This document shows, piece after piece, positions 1-26,504 of a DNA stretch of 64,000 bases. Position numbers and translations under genes: made by a program. The notes beneath the pieces are model-generated. The model was not told the origin of the DNA and did not search any database. It saw nothing but the letters and a program-made list of their open reading frames with translations. How positions within the stretch are numbered: position 1 is the first letter of the stretch; every line of letters starts with the position of its first letter. This stretch comes from Bradysia coprophila. Taxonomy: Eukaryota > Arthropoda > Insecta > Diptera > Sciaridae. The DNA lies in contig NC_050737.1 of NCBI RefSeq assembly GCF_014529535.1, forward strand, positions 9,344,725 through 9,408,724, in the 5' to 3' direction.

Positions 1-14287
<14,287 letters not shown>

Positions 14288-17200
14288 TATTAATACAAAA
14301 AAGAGTGAAAAAATGAGTAAAAGGAAAGTAATAAAAAAAGTGAAAGAAAAAATCTTACAAAAAAAAAACACTTAGAAATAAAGATAAAATCGTTGACTTT
14401 ACAATGTTAGTGCAAGAAGTGAAAGAAAATTTATTTGTTTCCTTCTCATTTTTTGCCGTTCTTTTGTTTGTAGTTTAGGATGCAAATGATAGAGAAATAT
14501 CTGCTAAGAAGAGAGACGAGAAACGTATCACAAATCCATTAATTTTTTATTGTTTCCTTTTGATAAAAAGAAATTGATTCCTTCAATGGATAGAGCGAGA
14601 ACAAAGGAAGTATTTTTTTTTCTGGTCCGATCTTTGCATAATAAAATTTGCTTCGGAAATAAAACAAATTTTTATTTAGATTGGAGCATAGCTCAGATTT
14701 TTATACAATTTATGACATAAGAATAAACATAAATTTAAAAACAAAAAAAATATTTATTTTCCTGTTTGATTTTTTGATTTTGTTTGGTTAACAGAGACAT
14801 TCCTTTATGAACATACCTTCCGGTTTCGAATATTTATTTTTGTTTGGTTAAATTTTTAAAATTCACGTTATGGAACTTCTATTCGAAATTCAATTAAAAT
14901 TTATTTTTTAAGGCGAAAAAAACATTCCCCTCGAAACTGTGACTATTAAAAAAAAAATTATCCCAAGCACACACATACACCTAATTATAACTAAGTTTGT
15001 TGTTGTTGTTACGTTTATATTTCTTAAATCATTTTTTTTTCTCTTATAAAAATATATTAACACAAAGAAGAGACAACATCACATTATAATCCTGTCTACC
15101 ACTCATTCGAAACAATCTGTTTTTAATTGTTTTAGAAAAAATCTCATTTCAATTAAATAGAGAAGATTGATAGGGCCCAGTATTACAAGACAAATTATGT
15201 TCCCAATGAAATTCTCTGCCACTAAATTAACGAAAATTGTCTTACCTGTTTTCGTACATGGTTTCGGATTGAAAACAAACATTTTGAGTATTAAATGGAA
15301 AGCAAAGAAATGTACGTTATCGATGATTATCAACCGATTACCGGTAGTCGTTCTTATTAACATATTCATGTGATGCCGAAATACTGAAAAATTTGTTGAT
15401 AATTACCGACAATCTTGGTTTATTGCACAGAATATCCTAAAATATTGGTATCATTTCCTCACCCATTTGCAGCTTTGAACGAATTACAGTCACTTTACTT
15501 CCCCGTCCTACGTTGTTCGTTGGCTCATTTCCATTATTTCTGCTCAATGAAATGTTACAAATTCAATTCCAGCAGACATCATTATCAGTTCTAGTGGGCA
15601 GAGAAACATTTTGTTTAATATTATTGATCCTCTAACTCCGAGCTTAGTTTTTGTTTAAATTTAAAAAAAAATTAAAATCGGTTAAGCTTCGTTCAATATT
15701 CATTCCTATTGTCTAATCGAATTTCATTGCTACTGTCCAATAAGAATTTTATAGTAGCAGGGTGCTGTTCTGACAACATTGATTGGTACTACAATCGAAT
15801 GAATTTTACAAAAATGTTTAGTGCATGTAAACTGTCGAAAGTGGATTTCCATGATCATCGACATTAAGACATTAAGCTCGTGTAAAGACAGAATTTCTCT
15901 TTGATCTTCTTTGTTTTAGATTGAGACATTTTTTTCTATGTTTTGTTGGCGCATTTGTAGTTAAACTACTAGCGCTGGTCGCTAAAGTGTGGATGAATAA
16001 ATTAATGACATATTTTAAATGAAACAAATTACAAGAAAAGGTTTCTCGGATTTTTTTGTTTTGTTTTGTCTCACCTCACCTTAAAAGAAGAATGGTAATA
16101 TTGAAGGAAAATCACTGGTGCAGAATAATACAATACCGGCGAACAATGAACAAATCGATCAAATTTATCCAAATCAATTTATTTTAGTCACAAAAAGTAT
16201 TTCAGTTAAAAAAAAGTATTTTCTTTCATTGAATATGTATCAAAGAACTGTATTTCTCAGAATATTTTGTTTTCTGTTTTGTTTTATTAAACTTTATAAA
16301 CGCAAACATATTGAAATTAGTGCAACACCGTCCAATTAGGCTATAAATGTTTTATTCCGAAGAAAAATAGATAAATTTAAAAATAAAAAAAGAAAACAAT
16401 TGAGGAAGGAGGAGAAGAAAATATCTTACAATTTAAACAAACATAACACATCATCGTAGGAACTAGGGGATTAAGAATTTATAAAAAAAATATGATGCAA
16501 ATAACCAAAATCTAAAAGAAAAAAGAAAAGAAAATTATTCTGCATCATGAAAACATATTTAGAGAGGAAAAAAATGGATAAATAAAAAAATAGTTAAAAA
16601 CTCGGCTATTGATTAAATGTGTAAATAGCTTTATGGAATAGTCGTCTCGAAACAAAAAATCGATTTTTAATAATGAATTTTTTTGGTCTTTTCTACAAGG
16701 CGAAAAAATTACATAAAAAACAGAAAGAAAAAAAAAACGATCCGAATTAAAGTGTAGATAAAAATAAAATAAAGAGAGAGAGAGAGAAAAAAAACCGAAG
16801 AATTCAATACTAGAATAGAGAGACATTAGAGAGTGCAATTCTTTATGAAATTATTTAAAATAAACGGACAAGAACAACCACAACCAAAAAGTTTTCTGAT
16901 CGAAATACTGCTTTAGTATTGAATTCTTTCAGGAAAAAAAATGAAAAAAAAATGCAAGTAAACAATCAGACAATAAATAAGAAAAATATATATAAAAAAT
17001 ATCAATTGTTAATATTCATATGTTGTTGTTTCGATGTCGGTTCATTAACTGTATCCTCTTTTCTTCTGTTTTTCTAAAACAATTCAGTTGTTCTAGGAAA
17101 ATTTCACAATTTTTCTTTTTTACATACAAAAGCGAAAAAGAAAAGAAAATGGTACGATCACTGATCAGTGCATAGTGTTGTGGGAGGTCGATAGTTTCTA

Positions 17201-17907
17201 GCATTTTAATTGTTAAAAATTTGAGATAAAATTTTCTTTATAGCTCAGTGATCGAGCGAGAGTGGAAAACAGCCACTTTCTACCCTGATAAAATATTTTG
17301 TGTATAACGATGAAAGCTGTGTTTCCTTTTGCCACCCACTTTCCACCTTCACTTCCCTAGTCTCTCAGATTACAAACATCACATCACTGTAATTAATGCA
17401 AAGAAAACCAATCGTCATCAGTCCATGTTTTGACCATTTTCTTTGTCTTTTGTTTCGCAAAAAAATGTTTAAGTTTTGTTTTATTGAGATTTTTTTTTTA
17501 TTTTAAATTATTTACTTCACAATTTAATATAACAATTAAGTGACACAATAGCATCAGTATAGTAGGATGGCGGAAAGAAAGAAAAATAAATATTTGAAGA
17601 TTTTTTTTTGATAATTTTAATTAATTTAATAAAAAGAGAGAAAAAAGAAAAAAAAACGAAAAAAAACCTGTACAGTCTTCTTAACGTAATATATGATAAC
17701 ACGGGAACAAAAATACACCACAATTTGTATTATTTTTTTAATAAAAAAAAAATGGAAGTAACCAACAACATCAAGATTATAAGAAAAAATAAATTATAAC
17801 TTGAAGAAAGAAATGCGAAATTATATGGTTTGTTTAATGAAAAATAAAATATAAAAACGAAATTGTTTCCATTTTCATATTTACTCGTCAAAAAGGATTT
17901 TTCATAC
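14288..17907 (+). other. AT-rich region, probable long LRP1 3' UTR
   Basis: No convincing coding sequence. The region is very AT-rich with long A and T runs. Many AATAAA signals follow the LRP1 stop, the first at 14387-14392 (about 100 bp after the stop) and another at 14640-14645, then more up to about 17850. Alternative polyadenylation is therefore possible. The overlapping open frames on both strands at 15103-15373 look like chance. Confidence 0.55.
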
Positions 17908-17915
17908 CTAGCACC

Positions 17916-18993
17916 TAGAGGTGAGCGCCGGCGCCAGTCGCGCCGATCGCCGCCGAAAATTTCAGTAAAAAGTCAGCCGCCGCCGGTCGAAATTTTAAAT
18001 TGTTCAGCCGATAGTGCCGCCGCCGGTAAAAATAAAACACTGCGCCACCGGTTTATTTTTTCCTCATTTTTCGGCGCAAACTAGAGGTAATTGGGAATGA
18101 ATTTGTTACACTAAGTACGAGAAAAAATAAATTTTTATCAAAAAACACAATAGAATTGAGTGAAGAAAACCAACATATTGCATGTGTCCAAAATGAGAAC
18201 ACATGGTAGACAACTAATACTTGACTAATGATTCGAAAAATCTGTAAAAGTGATGGTATCTTGTGAAAAATGGACTCGCGTGTAAATTCAACTCCTTCGC
18301 TGCGCTCGTATACGTTGATGTTGATAAAAAGAGAAAATAATATTTTGGTAATTCTATATCACCAATTAATAACTGTCAGATTTTTCAACTTTCTTCTTTA
18401 TTGACCATGGAAAAGTTTGAAACTAGTGAAGATTTCGAAAAATCTGGCAAAATAAGTTTGAGTTTCGGCTGGTATGTAGCTGATTGGAAAATCGAGACTT
18501 TTTCGGATACTTTATGTACATTTTGGATTTTGAGAACTTGAAACTAGTGGAACATTGGTGGTCTTTTTACATAAAGTTTAATAGAAAGTCAATTACTTAT
18601 TTTTCCGTTTGTATGTCCAATTTTTCTGGTAACAACTATTTGAAATTTGAGTAACAACAAGATGAATTGAAAAATGGTTTCTGAGGTTTTAGTTTCACTG
18701 AGAATGTCTTGAACCGCTTTTTGTCTAAACAAGAAATTGAATATTTAGGAATGGTCTTCAAATGAAAGATTATAAATCTAGAGTGAAGCGAAAAAACTTT
18801 TCCGAAAAGTAATAACAATTCGCCATATAGCGCCGATTTTTGCGCCGAAATACGCCGCCGCCGCCGATTAAAAATTGTATTACGCCGAAGCGAGCCGCCG
18901 AAAAAAAAACTTCAGTCGATTCACGCCGCCGCCGATACTCTGAAAAATGTTTACAGCCGCCGCCAAACAAAAGTTGACCGGCGCACACCTCTA
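17916..18993. mobile_element. hAT-like non-autonomous element, 1078 bp, GCCGCC-rich ends
   Basis: Both ends read TAGAGGTG then A or T then GCGCCGG inward. They are flanked by a perfect 8-bp duplication CTAGCACC (17908-17915 and 18994-19001). An 8-bp duplication and TAGAG-type termini are hallmarks of hAT transposons. About 150 bp at each end is packed with GCCGCCG-type triplets in inverted orientation, a strong local GC rise in AT-rich DNA. The interior (about 18080-18780) is AT-rich with no transposase frame, so the element would need a helper. Confidence 0.85.
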
Positions 18994-19053
18994 CTAGCAC
19001 CCGAAAAGTGCGACTTCGTCTTCGTCTTCGCCATCTACTCTGTCTGGAAACTT

Positions 19054-20345
19054 CTCACACGCTAAAAAAGACTTTTAGTCCTAGGTAAGAAATGTACTAT
19101 TCTCATCTCATCGAACAACTAAACGGCCACAGGCATTCCACGGAAGTAAGAATGTACACAGTACGGCTGAAAAAAGTTTAAAGCAAACCTTTTTACATCT
19201 AACCAGTAACCGATCTCTGAGCAAATCTAGTAGAGATATGGAAAATCAAATTTTCTAATTTCAAGTTGAAAAAGTAAACTTAATTGTACTATCGTCTTGA
19301 AATTAGAAAATCTACTTTCCATATCTCTAGATCTGCGAGTAGAGCACCTTCGATGCAAAAGAGTTCTTACTACGAATAAAGCATGCCATATTTGGTGTCG
19401 TTGTGAAGCTTCAGACTTAAACACAAGTTGAATAGATGTCAAAGTGCATCTGTCATTCTTTTAACAAGTCCAGTTTCCCATTTAATTTTGCGGTTTCCTC
19501 TCGAGTATAACTCTATGTACCGATTTGAAATAAGCCTACCGGTAAGGTGCCACCAGCTTTCACCGAGGTTAACCGAAAAATTTACTTTTCTGAAAATGTG
19601 ACATAAGCGACAACTTTCAAAAAGGTTTGCACGATCGAAATGTGCAAAATTCACAAAAAACCAGTAGACCACAAAATAGAAAATGTGTCGGTTTTCAAAA
19701 TTCCGTAAGAGGATAGCTATTCGAAAAAGTATATGAACATCGTCTAGAATCACAACTAAGAAGCTTCCTCTGTCAATTCGTCATGGAGGTGGCACCCCAC
19801 GAATACGGTGAGATTTTGGCTTCTAGGGCTTAGAATTTGTCCCAGTTTCAAGGACGACTCCAGCGACTCCTATCAGCCAGGGCACGGTTTCTCTATTTCT
19901 TAGTCCAAGTGCCCAAACTTGAAATTTTTTCACCACCATCCTATTATCTCTTAAATGCAACAAGGACAAGGACCTCATTTCAGAACTTTTTCTAAAGTGC
20001 GCTATTCGGTATGCGAGTACCTCTCAGAATAAATAAAAATTAGCGAAATAGATGGACTTTAGTTGATTTATATTAGAAAAACACTTAGGGTCGAGTAATG
20101 GCCTCAGAGCCCTCCCACCAAGCCCACGTTGCATGCTACCGAAAAACAATGTTCAGCAACTTTATTCTACTCGTCAATCACTTTCATTTCGTCACAATGC
20201 GTGTTTATGTAAATATTGTCGAAAAATTGAAGAAAACCTATAGGGAGCTAGCTCTGGAAGGGCCGGCACTAACTTTAGCCCGATCAGTGAAAAAATAGTA
20301 CATTTCGTACCTAGGACTAAAAGTCTTTTTTAGCGTGGGAAGTTT
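19054..20345. mobile_element. Element with about 55-bp terminal inverted repeats
   Basis: The left end (about 19063-19120) and right end (about 20290-20345) are inverted copies containing GCTAAAAAAGACTTTTAGTC and CCTAGGTA. No clear target duplication was found. The interior holds a hairpin at 19215-19339, an inverted pair around GGTGCCACC (19548 and 19786), and no transposase. A related partial end, GCTAAAAAAGACTTTTA, occurs again at about 23852. The right end runs directly into a degraded copy of the CCCCGTACG repeat family. Confidence 0.6.
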
Positions 20346-20520
20346 CAAAATCGGTTATTATTTACTCAAGTTATGCGATGCACAGACGGACGGACATTTT
20401 TTTATTGTAGATGCGTCATCTATGACCATATGCAAATGCCTTGCCCTTACCGTCTGCATTCAACAAGTTACAAACGGCATATTAATCTTATAATCCTCCA
20501 GTTCTTCGTACGGGGCTGAG
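20346..20520 (-). repeat. Fragment of CCCCGTACG repeat family
   Basis: On the minus strand this reads AGCCCCGTACGAAG, then a segment with GCAGACGGTAAGGGCAA, a TCATAGATGACG motif, a short GTCCGTCC run and ACTTGAGTAAAT. The same order of motifs occurs on the plus strand at 35356-35630, so these are two diverged copies of one dispersed family in opposite orientation. Confidence 0.65.
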
Positions 20521-20699
20521 AATACAATGGGACTTATCTTTCTATGAATTTCTTCCTGTTAATTTTAAGAGATGATAAGATTATATAAAAAAAATAAAAG
20601 CAAATATTTTACTTTTCAATTAAATTCAGTACTTAACTCAGTGTGATCAGAGTGCAACGACATTTCAATATTCAATACATCTTTTTATTCACAATACAC

Positions 20700-21290
20700 T
20701 TCTCTGTTAAACGTTGAGCAACGTAGCCACATTTTTATAAGTTTTTCGCAACAAGTGACGAAAAGTAGGACCTTCCATTGCCTTTGTTGCGAAAAACATT
20801 GTATACAACTCGGTGATAAATGATTTTTGTGCATCGGGCAACTGAAATACGACACATTTTGCCATGATTTTTTGTTATGAAATGTCAGGTTTTCCCGAAC
20901 GATATAGCGTGCGGGAAAAAAATCATTTCTTTACGATTTATCGTGCGAGAACGCTTTTGAATGAATTTTTCCATGACTATATGATTGAACGAATTTAATA
21001 TGGTGAATATGAAGTTTGAATTTTTTCAAGTAAATTGATGTGTTTTGTCTATTTCAGTTGTCCGGTGCACAAAATGTTGTTCGTACCTCGACAGGAAATG
21101 GATTTTTTCAGCACACGTCCTAATTTTCCTTTCTTAGGACAGCTGAAAAAATCGTCATTTTCTGTCTTGGTACGAACAATACTATTTAGACACTAGATGT
21201 GTATTGTCACACTCGACCTGCGGTCTCGAGTGACAATGTACACATCTAGTGTCTAAAAAAAGCATTTATCCCTCGGTTGTATTAATAACT
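20700..21290. repeat. Compound repeat with hairpins
   Basis: Contains a motif shared with 22066-22150 (GCAACAAGTGACGAAAAGTA at about 20749), then a hairpin at about 21069-21181 with arms starting TGTTCGTACC, then a second hairpin at about 21186-21258 whose arms read TAGACACTAGATGTGTA. The ends TATACAACTCGGTGATAAATG and GCATTTATCCCTCGGTTGTA match the ends of the compact element at 22124-22247. This copy therefore looks like the same element split by an insertion. Confidence 0.5.
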
Positions 21291-21462
21291 ACTATATCCA
21301 AAGAACTTTCTTTTTTGTTTTCTATGTACAAAAGTCATCTAAAAGTCAAATCAATAACTACAAAAGAGTTCGGTGAGTTTAACTTTGCAAAAACTATTAG
21401 TAATAATAGAATCAACATTCGATTTCTTGATAAAGGTGTACTGTAATTTGAGGTACCCACAC

Positions 21463-22276
21463 TAGGGTGCAGCGTTTTGACGAAAGTATTCTGTTTTTAA
21501 GGCCTGCAGGTAGGTTCGATGCAGAATAGTCCCCTGATCACGAAAATAACAAAACAAAATTGAAGTTCGAAGCTCCCATGCGCATCTCTGAAAACCGAAT
21601 TTTTGGTCCCAAAGCCGTAGTGAGATCAGATCTGGAAAAAAAATTTGTTAATTGTATATGATAATTACTCGTAGAGACCGTGGCTTCAATTTGGCATAAA
21701 ATGAGAGCAAAATAAAATGATCGGGTCTGGTTTTGACAATTGGAAATTCAATTGTCAAAAACCAGACTCGATCATTTTATTTTGCTTTTACCTTACTTTA
21801 AAATTTTAAAAAATTTGACTCACCGATGAAAAATGGCAAAAAGTACTCCTGACCATGACTTTTTAGGAATTTTTTTTGGATTTAAAGCTTTCTAAAATCT
21901 GCGACTAGAAAGCAATATAGTCGTGTCGTAAAGGGAATCTCAAGAGCTTTCCAACAGATATAGACTCGACGTAAAGTTTCGAACTTCAAAAAAAAATTGG
22001 TATTTTCGTGATCGGCGACCATTCTGCATCAAACCTACCCGTAGACCTTAAAAAAACAAAATATTTTCGCAACAAGTGACGAAAAGTAGGACTTTCCGTT
22101 GCCTTTATTGCGAAAAACGATGTATACAACTCGATGATAAATGCTTTTTTAGGCACACGATGTGTATTGTCACACTCGGCCCACGGCCTCGAGTGGCAAT
22201 CTACACATCTAGTGCCTAAAAAAGCATTTATCACTCGGTTGTATAAATAACTATTTCGTCAAAATGCTACACCCTA
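21463..22276. mobile_element. hAT-like element, 814 bp, with nested repeats
   Basis: Termini TAGGGTGCAGCGTTTTGACG and an inverted match TAGGGTGTAGCATTTTGACG. Flanks ACCCACAC (21455-21462) and ACCCGCAC (22277-22284) are a 7-of-8 target duplication. Inner inverted copies (about 21480-21545 and 21990-22050) make the element foldback-like. A 28-bp hairpin lies at about 21716-21780. A compact repeat with arms TGATAAATGCTTTTTTAGGC occupies 22124-22247. No transposase frame is present. Confidence 0.75.
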
Positions 22277-22717
22277 ACCCGCACGGACCTATTTTTCAAC
22301 AGACGAGGTGTATTTAGAGCCGAAACTGAGTTCGCGACACGGTCAACTACCACCAACAATATAGGACCATTCAATGTAGGTACACCTCATTACATTAATT
22401 ATACTACAATGTTCAATTGTTTGTTTTAAATCAGTTTCGAACACAAGCTTCGTAGAAGAGACAGTTAGTCATACAGCTGACGTAAACCCAACGCCATTTA
22501 TCTTAAACTAGAAACAACGAGGTAGGTCATACAAGACATACGGGACAGATTTGATTTCAAAAATATTGACACTATCTAAATCTTCCAACTTAAAAGTAGG
22601 TACTTAGGTAAAACGAATTTCAGACAAAACATTATATAATCAGTCAATAATAAAATTACAAAACATCAGTCAATCGAGTTAACTTAACACACCCATGAAA
22701 TCATTTCTTTTTTTAGA

Positions 22718-23308
22718 ATGCAATCAGGCCACAACAAAGTTGGTGTTATCATTCTTGGCAACAGTGGCGTTGGAAAAAGTTTTCTTGGAAATGTCATCAT
22801 AGGAAAAGAAGTATTTCAACATGATTATCGGGTCGATGCTGTTACATTAAAAACCGAATATTTAGTATCGTACCTTGATGGTCATCTGTATTCGATCTAC
22901 AACATACCTGGACTCATTGAATCCGATCAAGAACGTATCGGTTCGAATATACTAGAAATCGATCTTGCATTCCAACATCATCCCAATGCCGTCGTACTTT
23001 TCGTCTTCGGTACAAATAATGGAAAGATACGAAACGAAGATGTCGTAGCATTTAATTCAATCAATGCTGCCTATCCGCTCAGCCAGAAATCTTTAATAAT
23101 TGTTATCAACGGTGTAAGTCCAGATCGACCAAATAACTACGAATACGATGTTCAAGTTAGAATTGAACATCTATTGAAAATAAATAGACCGAGATTGTGC
23201 TTCGTCGATCAAATAAAAAGAGAATGCGATAGATTAACGATACGGAAAAAACTGGTACCACTAATTTTGGCAGCCTTGCCAAAAGCACACAGTAAAAAAA
23301 AAATATAA
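22718..23308 (+). CDS. AIG1/GIMAP-like small GTPase (196 aa)
   Basis: Predicted P-loop GTPase of the AIG1/GIMAP-like class. The P-loop is GNSGVGKS at residues 14-21. A switch II-like YNIPG (about 66-70) replaces the usual DTPG, so the conserved Asp is missing. At the position of the guanine-specificity motif is INGVSP rather than N/TKxD, so nucleotide specificity is uncertain. Family members act in immune or membrane-associated settings; the role here is unknown. The ATG follows a T-rich tract ending TTTAGA, so an upstream non-coding exon is possible. The frame ends just after a run of ten A, while coiled-coil coding potential continues in the -1 frame (see next entry). Confidence 0.75.
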   Translation: MQSGHNKVGVIILGNSGVGKSFLGNVIIGKEVFQHDYRVDAVTLKTEYLVSYLDGHLYSIYNIPGLIESDQERIGSNILEIDLAFQHHPNAVVLFVFGTNNGKIRNEDVVAFNSINAAYPLSQKSLIIVINGVSPDRPNNYEYDVQVRIEHLLKINRPRLCFVDQIKRECDRLTIRKKLVPLILAALPKAHSKKKI

Positions 23309-23809
23309 GTGTTAAAGCTGCAGAAATATCGAAACTAACGAAAATAGTTGATCAGCTGCAAAAACATTTAGATGAAGAGCGAGAGAAAAGGAAACAGGAC
23401 GAAATTAAACATGAGTCGGCAATAACTGAGATGAAAAATAAAATGAGTCAAATGACAATCAGCCAAGAAAGGTCACAACGTGAGGCAATCCAACTGCAAG
23501 AGGCACTGCAGCAGCAACAACAAAGGTCAGAACAGGAAATGAGTCAAATGCAACTGTTCTTGCTGCACTGCAGGAATATTCTATGTCGATGTTAACAGGC
23601 CATGATATTCTGATATTCTGATAAAAGTGACGTTTCTCCATACATCTAGTACATATTGTGGCGGTTGTTACTCTGTTAACATTTACACAGAACAACTATG
23701 GTCACACGGAAATAATAGTAGTAGTAGTAGTAGTAGTTCTCATGGCTATAGTTCCCATCGTTCGAGTAGTTCGCATGAACATCGATACCGTAAATCAAGG
23801 AAGAAGTAA
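23309..23809 (+). pseudogene. Out-of-frame coiled-coil and Ser-rich tail of the GTPase gene
   Basis: In the -1 frame from the A-run at 23294-23303, codons from 23302 read about 97 residues up to a stop at 23594-23596. They form a charged Gln/Glu/Lys-rich coiled coil including HLDEEREKRKQDE and LQEALQQQQQRSEQE. From 23544 a third frame reads a plausible continuation (ATVLAALQEYS). Back in the GTPase frame, 23627-23809 gives a Cys-, Ser-, His- and Arg-rich tail with a run of eight Ser and ends SRKK. GIMAP-type proteins often carry coiled coils after the GTPase. The simplest reading is a decaying gene with at least two indels; sequencing error or a -1 frameshift at the A-run are alternatives. 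Confidence 0.5.
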
Positions 23810-24930
23810 ATGTAAAATCGAATGAAAAATGGCTATTTTCCTATGTAGTGGCTAAAAAAGACTTTTATGTAAGAGATGTAAAGGTTTCTATTTTAAGTTT
23901 TTCAATTATTAAAATTCATTCGAGTGAGGGAATCAAATTGTTTTTAATTGTTTATCTTGTGCGCATTTTTGACGACTTCCGCTTATTCCACTACTCGACA
24001 CCCCGTACGAGTTTGAAAACCTATGGGTATTTTTCCCTCCTGATTCAAAATCCAGAAAAAATATATTTCTAGGACGTCTGGAGCTAGATCTATTTTAAGT
24101 TAAATGGGAATTCAACTGGTGTGAGTGAGACAAAAATTGTTGTCTTCTCGTTATAACACTAACGCAAGTGTGTTGGTCCCATTGAGTAAAGGTTTGGAAA
24201 CTGTTCTAACTTCATATTAAAATAATAGCGTACCACAGCGCTAACTGTACTAACTAAGTCCCACAGAGTAAGTGTTTGAAAACTATTCTAACTTCATGCT
24301 AAAACAATTTCGTACCACAGAACGAGCTGTGCTAGCTGCCCGAAGTAAAACACTCTGTGCATTGCATTGTACAAATACGGCCTAGCTGCGAAAAAAAACT
24401 TCCAATTTCTCGAGTAAAGGACTCTCGATATTAGGATATTCCGAGGGGTTGCAAATGAGTTGCAAAGAGTTGCACGACGGTAAAATGAAGTCTTTAGCGA
24501 CTTATCACAATGTTTTTATAATTGATGGACAAACTGCCTTGACTTTTTTCAAGAAGCGTAGAACTTCAGCAAATTATAAATAGAAGCAGAAATCTTTTTT
24601 ACTGCTTTGCTGCGCTGCCGCATGTACCGAGCGAATTAAATGTAAAGGGGAACCGTTTTTTTTTTATGCCAGTTGTGAATTATAAATCCGATATGCGTAG
24701 AAGGTAAACATTTCTGGTGGAAATTGCAGAAAAACTACGGACGCCACGATTAAGTCGACGGAATTTTTGTTTCAACGATTAAGCATCGCGTTACAGAAAA
24801 TTGTCATACAGATTGTGTTAGGAACTTTTTCAAAGTATGTACTTTATGAATGAAGTTTTGTTCCTATAATTTTCCACTATACCTTCATAGAAATCAATTT
24901 TGGTCACTGGCGCTCGACCGAGCATTCATT
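23810..24930. other. Intergenic, no gene seen; one 82-bp tandem duplication
   Basis: Two diverged head-to-tail copies of about 82 bp lie at 24184-24265 and 24266-24347. Each has a GAGTAA start, a TCTAACTTCAT core and a CGTACCACAG motif. The rest is unremarkable AT-rich sequence. The motif at about 23852 matches an end of the element at 19054-20345. Confidence 0.6.
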
Positions 24931-25100
24931 AGAGAACGTTAGCTAAACGGCCGCTAACGCTAATTTCCAACGCTAAATCCCCCGCTAACGCTAAAATCAA
25001 CGGTAATGCCCAGTCAATAAATGGCATCATTGTGAATGCATACACATGGACGACGCAATTTCGGTGTGTCTCGGTGTCGGTGTGTTTCTCGGTGTAACAC

Positions 25101-25934
25101 ATGGATTGGCGAGTTATGATTCACTTCAGGTTATACTCTTCAATGAGTATATAGAAGAGAAACGGGCAAGACAGGTAACAAACACACCGAGTCGTCCCTG
25201 ATGAGTTCCCCTTATGTGTTTGTCTTCACTTTACATTTCACTGGAATTGTAAAGATGAACTCCGAAGTTTTTGAATTTAGCGGAACAAAACGGTGTCTCT
25301 GGGTACTCTAGGGATAAACGAGACTCGGACGACTTTTTGTTTTTGTTTAATTCGCTCTTGCGTTTTTACGCGGATTTGACTGTACTTGGACTTAGAATAT
25401 GGCCCTTCTGTCGTGGTTTTTATTGTTCTGTTTAGCTCGGTTGAAGTCTTGAATATGGTAAAAAACTGACACTGAGACTGTGAGTGAACGGTGGATCAAT
25501 GGACGAGATTTCTTTTCTTACACAGATAATCCGTAGACCCTCTAAACGGTGTCGGGGAATCTCGCACACGCGATCATAGTATGCGTCCTTTTACGACATG
25601 TAACGAAAAGTCATGACTGTGCGAGATTCACCACTTAGAGGTGAATCTCGCACACCATGAATTTGTGTGGTGTGCGAGATTACCCTACCCCCTCTAAACC
25701 CCTGTGCGTCTTTCTTAATACGACAGGTAAGAAATTCCATTGCGAGATGTATCAGATCAGAGCATTGTTTTAACTGTATTTCTATATACAGATGTGGTAT
25801 TGGGTTCAGGAATGAATGTATTAAGAGGTAGAAAAGACGAGAAGAAGACAATTGCTTCATGGATCGGCGAGTTATGATTCACTTCAGGTTATACTCTTCG
25901 ATGAGTATATAGAAGAGAAACGGGCAAGACAGGT
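25101..25934 (+). repeat. 76-bp direct repeats flanking a 680-bp segment
   Basis: Copies at 25101-25176 and 25859-25934 differ at about two positions and both begin ATGGAT(T/C)GGCGAGTTATG. Both are followed after a few bases by AACACACC. Between them is a segment with a perfect short hairpin around 25619-25655 (arms GTGCGAGATTCACC) and several GAATCTCGCAC motifs. This could be a duplication around an insertion or a tandem duplication with divergence. Confidence 0.65.
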
Positions 25935-25984
25935 TTAGTCCCAAACACACCTGAATTATTTTTGTGATTATTACTCCAACAATG

Positions 25985-26448
25985 TGATCGGATTAACATT
26001 TTATCAATGGAATTAGTATATCTGACTTGTAGGAAGCCAGCGGTATTAAGCTGGAAACGTTTTTTATTCTCTTTTTAATGTTACAAATAGTATCCTCCAC
26101 ACGACGAACATGCAGTTGGAAAATGTCATTCGTAAAACGTTTTATTGCAATCAAAAGTGAATAAAACTTTTCCAGCTTAATACCGCTGGCTTTCTGCAAG
26201 TCAGATCTACTAATTGCATTGATAAAATATTGATCCGATCACATTGTGGAAGTAATAATCACAAAATTAATTTCATGTGTTTCAATTGCAGGTTAACCAC
26301 GTGTTGGTTGTGTAGTTGATGATTGATGTTAGATGTTTGTCGTCGAACAGCACATTGTAAAGTTTATAGATTTTTTCCAGCACAGTGTCGCTGCCTTCCT
26401 GCAAATTAGATCTACGGATTGCAGTAATAAAATATTGATCCGGATGAC
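25985..26448. repeat. Three-copy repeat with AATACCGCTGGCTTTC motif
   Basis: The segment at about 25990-26060 is an inverted copy of 26145-26240; both contain the string for TTCCAGCTTAATACCGCTGG. A diverged direct copy follows at about 26353-26448, sharing AGATCTAC and AATAAAATATTGATCCG. No coding content. Confidence 0.6.
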
Positions 26449-26504
26449 CTTTTAAAATAATAAATGAAAATAAATCGAAAATTGCGTCGTCCATGCGTAT
26501 GCAT

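Noticed and set aside
15103-15373. Overlapping frames on both strands in the LRP1 downstream region
   Set aside because: No domain, no splice context, and located in probable 3' UTR.
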